Shown here one piece after another: positions 61,611-64,000 of a stretch of 64,000 bases of DNA. Position numbers and translations under genes: made by a program. Under the pieces are notes generated by a model that saw only the letters and a list, made by a program, of their open reading frames with translations, was not told the DNA's origin and did no database searches. This DNA comes from Bacillota bacterium (GTDB taxonomy: Bacteria > Bacillota > Clostridia > Lachnospirales > Lachnospiraceae). Every line of letters begins with the position of its first letter. The first letter of the stretch is position 1. Location of the stretch: positions 124,001 through 188,000 of the forward strand of contig JAEZTJ010000082.1 of the NCBI GenBank assembly GCA_023421505.1, given 5' to 3'.

Positions 61611-62774
61611 TTACTTTTTTTCACTGATCGGTAAGGTAAGGATTACTTTAAGTCCCGGTGAGGTATTATGAAGACTTACACTTCCACTCATCTGCTCCAT
61701 AATATATTTTACTATGTATAGACCAAGGCCGGAGCCCTGCTTACCTAAGACATTTCTTCCCCTGTAAAACTTATCAAATATAAACGGCATATCCTCATCC
61801 GGTATTCCGCTTCCATAATCCTGTACGTTTATAAGCAAATCATTCTCTGATACTTCACAACTAATCATAATCCTGCTTCCGGGGGCATATTTTTTCGCAT
61901 TGTTAATGAGATTTTCAAACACCTGCTCAAAGCGTTTTATATCTATCATTACTTTAGCGTCAGGTATCTCACTGGGTAGAATGATGCTATCATCCTTAAG
62001 CTGCAGCTCAGCTAATAGCTTAGTTAAAATATCCTTGAAATCTTCTTCCACAGGAAGCATTTTAAGCTTATCTAGATCAGACAGGGAATGTAAAAACAAA
62101 TCATTGGTAAGCCTAGTTACTTCGTCGCATTTTTTCATAATAACAGAACTGTATTTTCTACGCATTTCAGGCCCTGAATCAAGATTAGCATCAAGCCCCT
62201 CCGCATAAGCGCGGATGGATGCAATCGGTGTCTTAATGTCATGGGATAAGGTAGCGATTACTGTCTTATTATTATCGATGGCTTCCTTTTCGCAGGCCCT
62301 TGCTTTCGTTATTTCCCTTCTCATATGATCAAAGGCCCAGGTGAATTTACCAAAATAATTTGTCCTTTCATACTTTAAATCAAGGTCAAAATTGCCCTTC
62401 GCAACTTCATCAGCATAAGTCTGTAATTTGTGAAACGGACGCAGTATTACTCTGTAAACATAGCAAAATACAAGCAGTACAAACAAAACATTAAGACCAT
62501 ATAATATCCACAGCACTTTCATGTTATCTTTGTCTTTTTCTCTGTCCTGCTCACCAGCGAGCTTTTCTTTAAAATGATTGACTGCCTCTTTCAGTCTTTT
62601 ATCACTATCTTCCTCATCCAGCTCACTTAGCTGTACTATTTCATTAAGATCAACCAGCTGCTCCTGATAAAAATCCGCTTGAGAAGCCTTCGTTCTAACT
62701 ATGCTGTAAGAAATAGGTATAACTGTAATTATGAATAAAAAAAGAAGCATTATGTAAATCAATTGTTTTTTCAT
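61611..62774 (-). CDS. Sensor histidine kinase
   Basis: 387 aa. Helices at ~7-25 and ~86-108 flank a ~60-residue extracytoplasmic loop. HAMP-like linker ~110-165, H-box ATLSHDIKTPIASIRAYAEGL near residue 177 (in pieces), N-box NLINNAKKYAPGS, G1 VQDYGSGIPDEDMPFIF and G2 GSGLGLYIVK. The short loop suits membrane or transporter-coupled sensing as in Bce-type systems, though those normally have almost no loop. It lies 23 bp after the response regulator gene. Confidence 0.93.
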   Translation of the reverse strand: MKKQLIYIMLLFLFIITVIPISYSIVRTKASQADFYQEQLVDLNEIVQLSELDEEDSDKRLKEAVNHFKEKLAGEQDREKDKDNMKVLWILYGLNVLFVLLVFCYVYRVILRPFHKLQTYADEVAKGNFDLDLKYERTNYFGKFTWAFDHMRREITKARACEKEAIDNNKTVIATLSHDIKTPIASIRAYAEGLDANLDSGPEMRRKYSSVIMKKCDEVTRLTNDLFLHSLSDLDKLKMLPVEEDFKDILTKLLAELQLKDDSIILPSEIPDAKVMIDIKRFEQVFENLINNAKKYAPGSRIMISCEVSENDLLINVQDYGSGIPDEDMPFIFDKFYRGRNVLGKQGSGLGLYIVKYIMEQMSGSVSLHNTSPGLKVILTLPISEKK

Positions 62775-62797
62775 CCCGACACCTTCCCTTCCAATTA

Positions 62798-63487
62798 TTA
62801 CGTTCCATCACACAGACAATACCCAATTCCCCATACTGTCTTTAAATAAACCGGTTGTGACGGATTATTCTCAAGCTTTTCTCTTAACCAGCGAATATGT
62901 ACCGCTACCGTTGACAGTTCAACTTCGCTATACATACCCCATATCTCACTAAGCAGTTTTTCCTTCGAAATTGCTGTATTTAAGTGCTCAGCCAGATAGA
63001 ATAAAAGGTCATATTCCTTCAAGGATAGCGAAACCGGTTCACCGGCTTTTTTCACTATTCGGGCTGCTGCTCTGATTTCAATATCACCGATTTGATACAC
63101 CTTTTCTTCCTCCACAAAGCCATAGGTCCTGCGGTATAATGCATTTACTCTGGATAATAGTTCTTTTAAGGAATACGGTTTTGGCAGATAATCATCACCG
63201 CCTATATCAAAGCCTGTAATCCTGTCATTTTCACTTGTTCTGGCACTTGCAAAAATGATAGGAACTGTAGATATTTTTCTTATCTCTCGGCATATTTCAA
63301 AGCCTGATTCTCTTGGCAGATTAATATCTAAAAGAAGCAGCTGATACTTATTTAAACTAAGTAAAGAATAAGCTTCCTCTGCACTATAAGCTTTCGTCAC
63401 CTCATAATGATAGGCTTTCAGCATGTCCGCAGTTATTTCAGAAAGCTCCTTATCATCATCAATGATTAAGACAGATCGGTTCCCCAT
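62798..63487 (-). CDS. OmpR family response regulator
   Basis: 229 aa. REC domain with IIDDDKEL acidic pair, phosphoacceptor Asp in LLLLDINLPRESGFE (~residue 54), Thr/Ser-Lys region FASARTS and LPKPYSLKEL. C-terminal winged-helix with AVHIRWLREKLENNPSQPVYLKTVWGIGY (in pieces). First gene of the RR-HK-ABC locus. A possible promoter TTGTTC-16-TATAAT lies at 63535-63562. Confidence 0.94.
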   Translation of the reverse strand: MGNRSVLIIDDDKELSEITADMLKAYHYEVTKAYSAEEAYSLLSLNKYQLLLLDINLPRESGFEICREIRKISTVPIIFASARTSENDRITGFDIGGDDYLPKPYSLKELLSRVNALYRRTYGFVEEEKVYQIGDIEIRAAARIVKKAGEPVSLSLKEYDLLFYLAEHLNTAISKEKLLSEIWGMYSEVELSTVAVHIRWLREKLENNPSQPVYLKTVWGIGYCLCDGT

Positions 63488-63534
63488 ATTTTGTTCTCCT
63501 TAATAAATAGGATTTTGATTATATATTCCAATTT

Positions 63535-63562
63535 ATTATACTATAGCTTTCTATCAGAACAA
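63535..63562 (-). promoter_or_regulatory. Possible promoter of the RR-HK operon
   Basis: TTGTTC (63557-63562), 16-bp spacer, TATAAT (63535-63540) on the minus strand. Confidence 0.45.
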
Positions 63563-63736
63563 AGGATTTCCCTCTATTAACTTTCATGAAATATATTTTG
63601 AATAAGGAAAGCCCTTTATAGCCGTACTCTTTCAAACAAATTATGGAACCTTTACTATACTTTATTTTACATAGGCCTGTACCTAATAAAAATAAAATCC
63701 TGTTGTAAAAAATTCCAAGTTATACAAATTAATATG

Positions 63737-63815
63737 TTGACATACGACATATGTCGTGTTACGATATAATTAGCATATGTCGCATGACGACATATGTCAT
63801 CCGACGACATGTGTG
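63737..63815 (+). promoter_or_regulatory. Promoter and PadR operator array
   Basis: TTGACA (63737-63742), 17-bp spacer, TACGAT (63760-63765); an alternative TATAAT follows at 63765-63770. Four related sites match the consensus CGACATATGTCG. One is a perfect 14-bp palindrome ACGACATATGTCGT (63744-63757) in the spacer. The others are GCATATGTCGC (63773-63783), GACGACATATGTC (63786-63798) and ACGACATGTGT (63804-63814). Confidence 0.75.
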
Positions 63816-63860
63816 AATACAGATATATCTATCAATCTGCAATATAGGAGGTGCGTAATA

Positions 63861-64000
63861 TTGAAATCAGAACCGCTGACCGAATGCTACTATTATATTC
63901 TACTTTGTTTATATCACAGTCCTAATCATGGTTATGGGATTATGCAGGAAACAGACAGATTATCAAGAGGAAGAGTTAAAATCGGATCTGGTACCATGTA
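63861..64000 (+). CDS. PadR family regulator, 3'-truncated by window end
   Basis: Starts at TTG 63861 with AGGAGGTG five to seven bases upstream and continues past the last base. The 46 visible residues (CYYYILLCLYHSPNHGYGIM, then GRVKIGSGTM) are the PadR winged-helix N-terminus with the usual HGYGIMQE helix. Differs from the PadR at 9739. The four operator-like motifs before it suggest tight autoregulation; target genes lie beyond the window. Confidence 0.88.
   Translation, partial: MKSEPLTECYYYILLCLYHSPNHGYGIMQETDRLSRGRVKIGSGTM

Noticed and set aside
1..64000. CRISPR array, tRNA/rRNA genes, prophage or insertion sequence
   Set aside because: No regularly spaced direct repeats, no tRNA-like cloverleaf with a GTTCRA loop, no integrase or transposase reading frame seen on either strand.

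Overview
The window looks like chromosomal DNA of a low-GC, spore-forming, anaerobic Firmicute, most likely a plant-polymer-using member of the Lachnospiraceae (Clostridium cluster XIVa). The grounds are AT-rich intergenic DNA, strong AGGAGG ribosome sites, [FeFe]-hydrogenase maturases, a carbon monoxide dehydrogenase, a PPi-dependent phosphofructokinase, a GH5-type mannanase lipoprotein, a GerMN-domain lipoprotein, and many ABC exporters and one-component regulators. No rRNA, tRNA, CRISPR array, prophage or transposase was seen.

Layout. 0-4.7 kb: hydE-hydG-hydF (minus strand), preceded by a separate promoter and a ~180-nt RNA ending in an intrinsic terminator; hydF lies between two copies of a MITE-like palindromic repeat. 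4.8-12.5 kb: a small basic protein, floA/nfeD membrane-scaffold genes, a GNAT acetyltransferase, a PadR-HAAS-DUF4097 cassette with an obvious PadR operator, an LspA-like protein and two membrane proteins. 12.6-25.7 kb: mostly redox and C1 metabolism: CooS, a TetR regulator, a decayed flavodoxin/nitroreductase locus, an unusual RnfD-RnfC fusion with a CoA-binding partner, a GerMN lipoprotein, MetF, an aldehyde dehydrogenase and a mannanase. 26-31.6 kb: a three-gene ABC-2 exporter behind a leader-peptide attenuator, PPi-PFK behind a structured leader, and a TauE-like permease. 31.8-41 kb: a 28-aa Lys-rich protein, DUF503, two TruA paralogues, an Fe-S aldo/keto reductase, a DUF3160 lipoprotein, a DEDD exonuclease, a metallophosphoesterase and a CBS protein.

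41-47.3 kb is the most unusual block: a six-gene minus-strand operon with all parts of an RsbU/RsbV/RsbW partner-switching system (STAS protein, RsbW-like kinase, SpoIIE-type phosphatase with an extracytoplasmic sensor) plus a MATE transporter carrying a C-terminal RsbW-like ATPase domain, a DUF2156 protein and a GNAT. 47.4-52.2 kb: a 51-aa protein, an ECF S component, and a MurD/MurL pair indicating the glutamate-racemase-independent route for placing D-Glu in peptidoglycan. 52.4-63.5 kb: a MerR regulator and a large export/resistance locus: response regulator, histidine kinase, ABC ATPase, FtsX permease and two single-chain ATPase-FtsX transporters. The last 270 bp start a second PadR gene behind an array of operator motifs.

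Two dispersed repeat families run through the window. Family A is a MITE-like imperfect palindrome of about 141-157 bp (three full copies, four partial). Family B is a leader element of up to about 78 nt, always lying sense-oriented directly before a gene and providing or abutting its ribosome binding site (four copies). I consider the partner-switching/MATE operon, the attenuator before the ABC-2 exporter, and family B the best candidates for undescribed biology.
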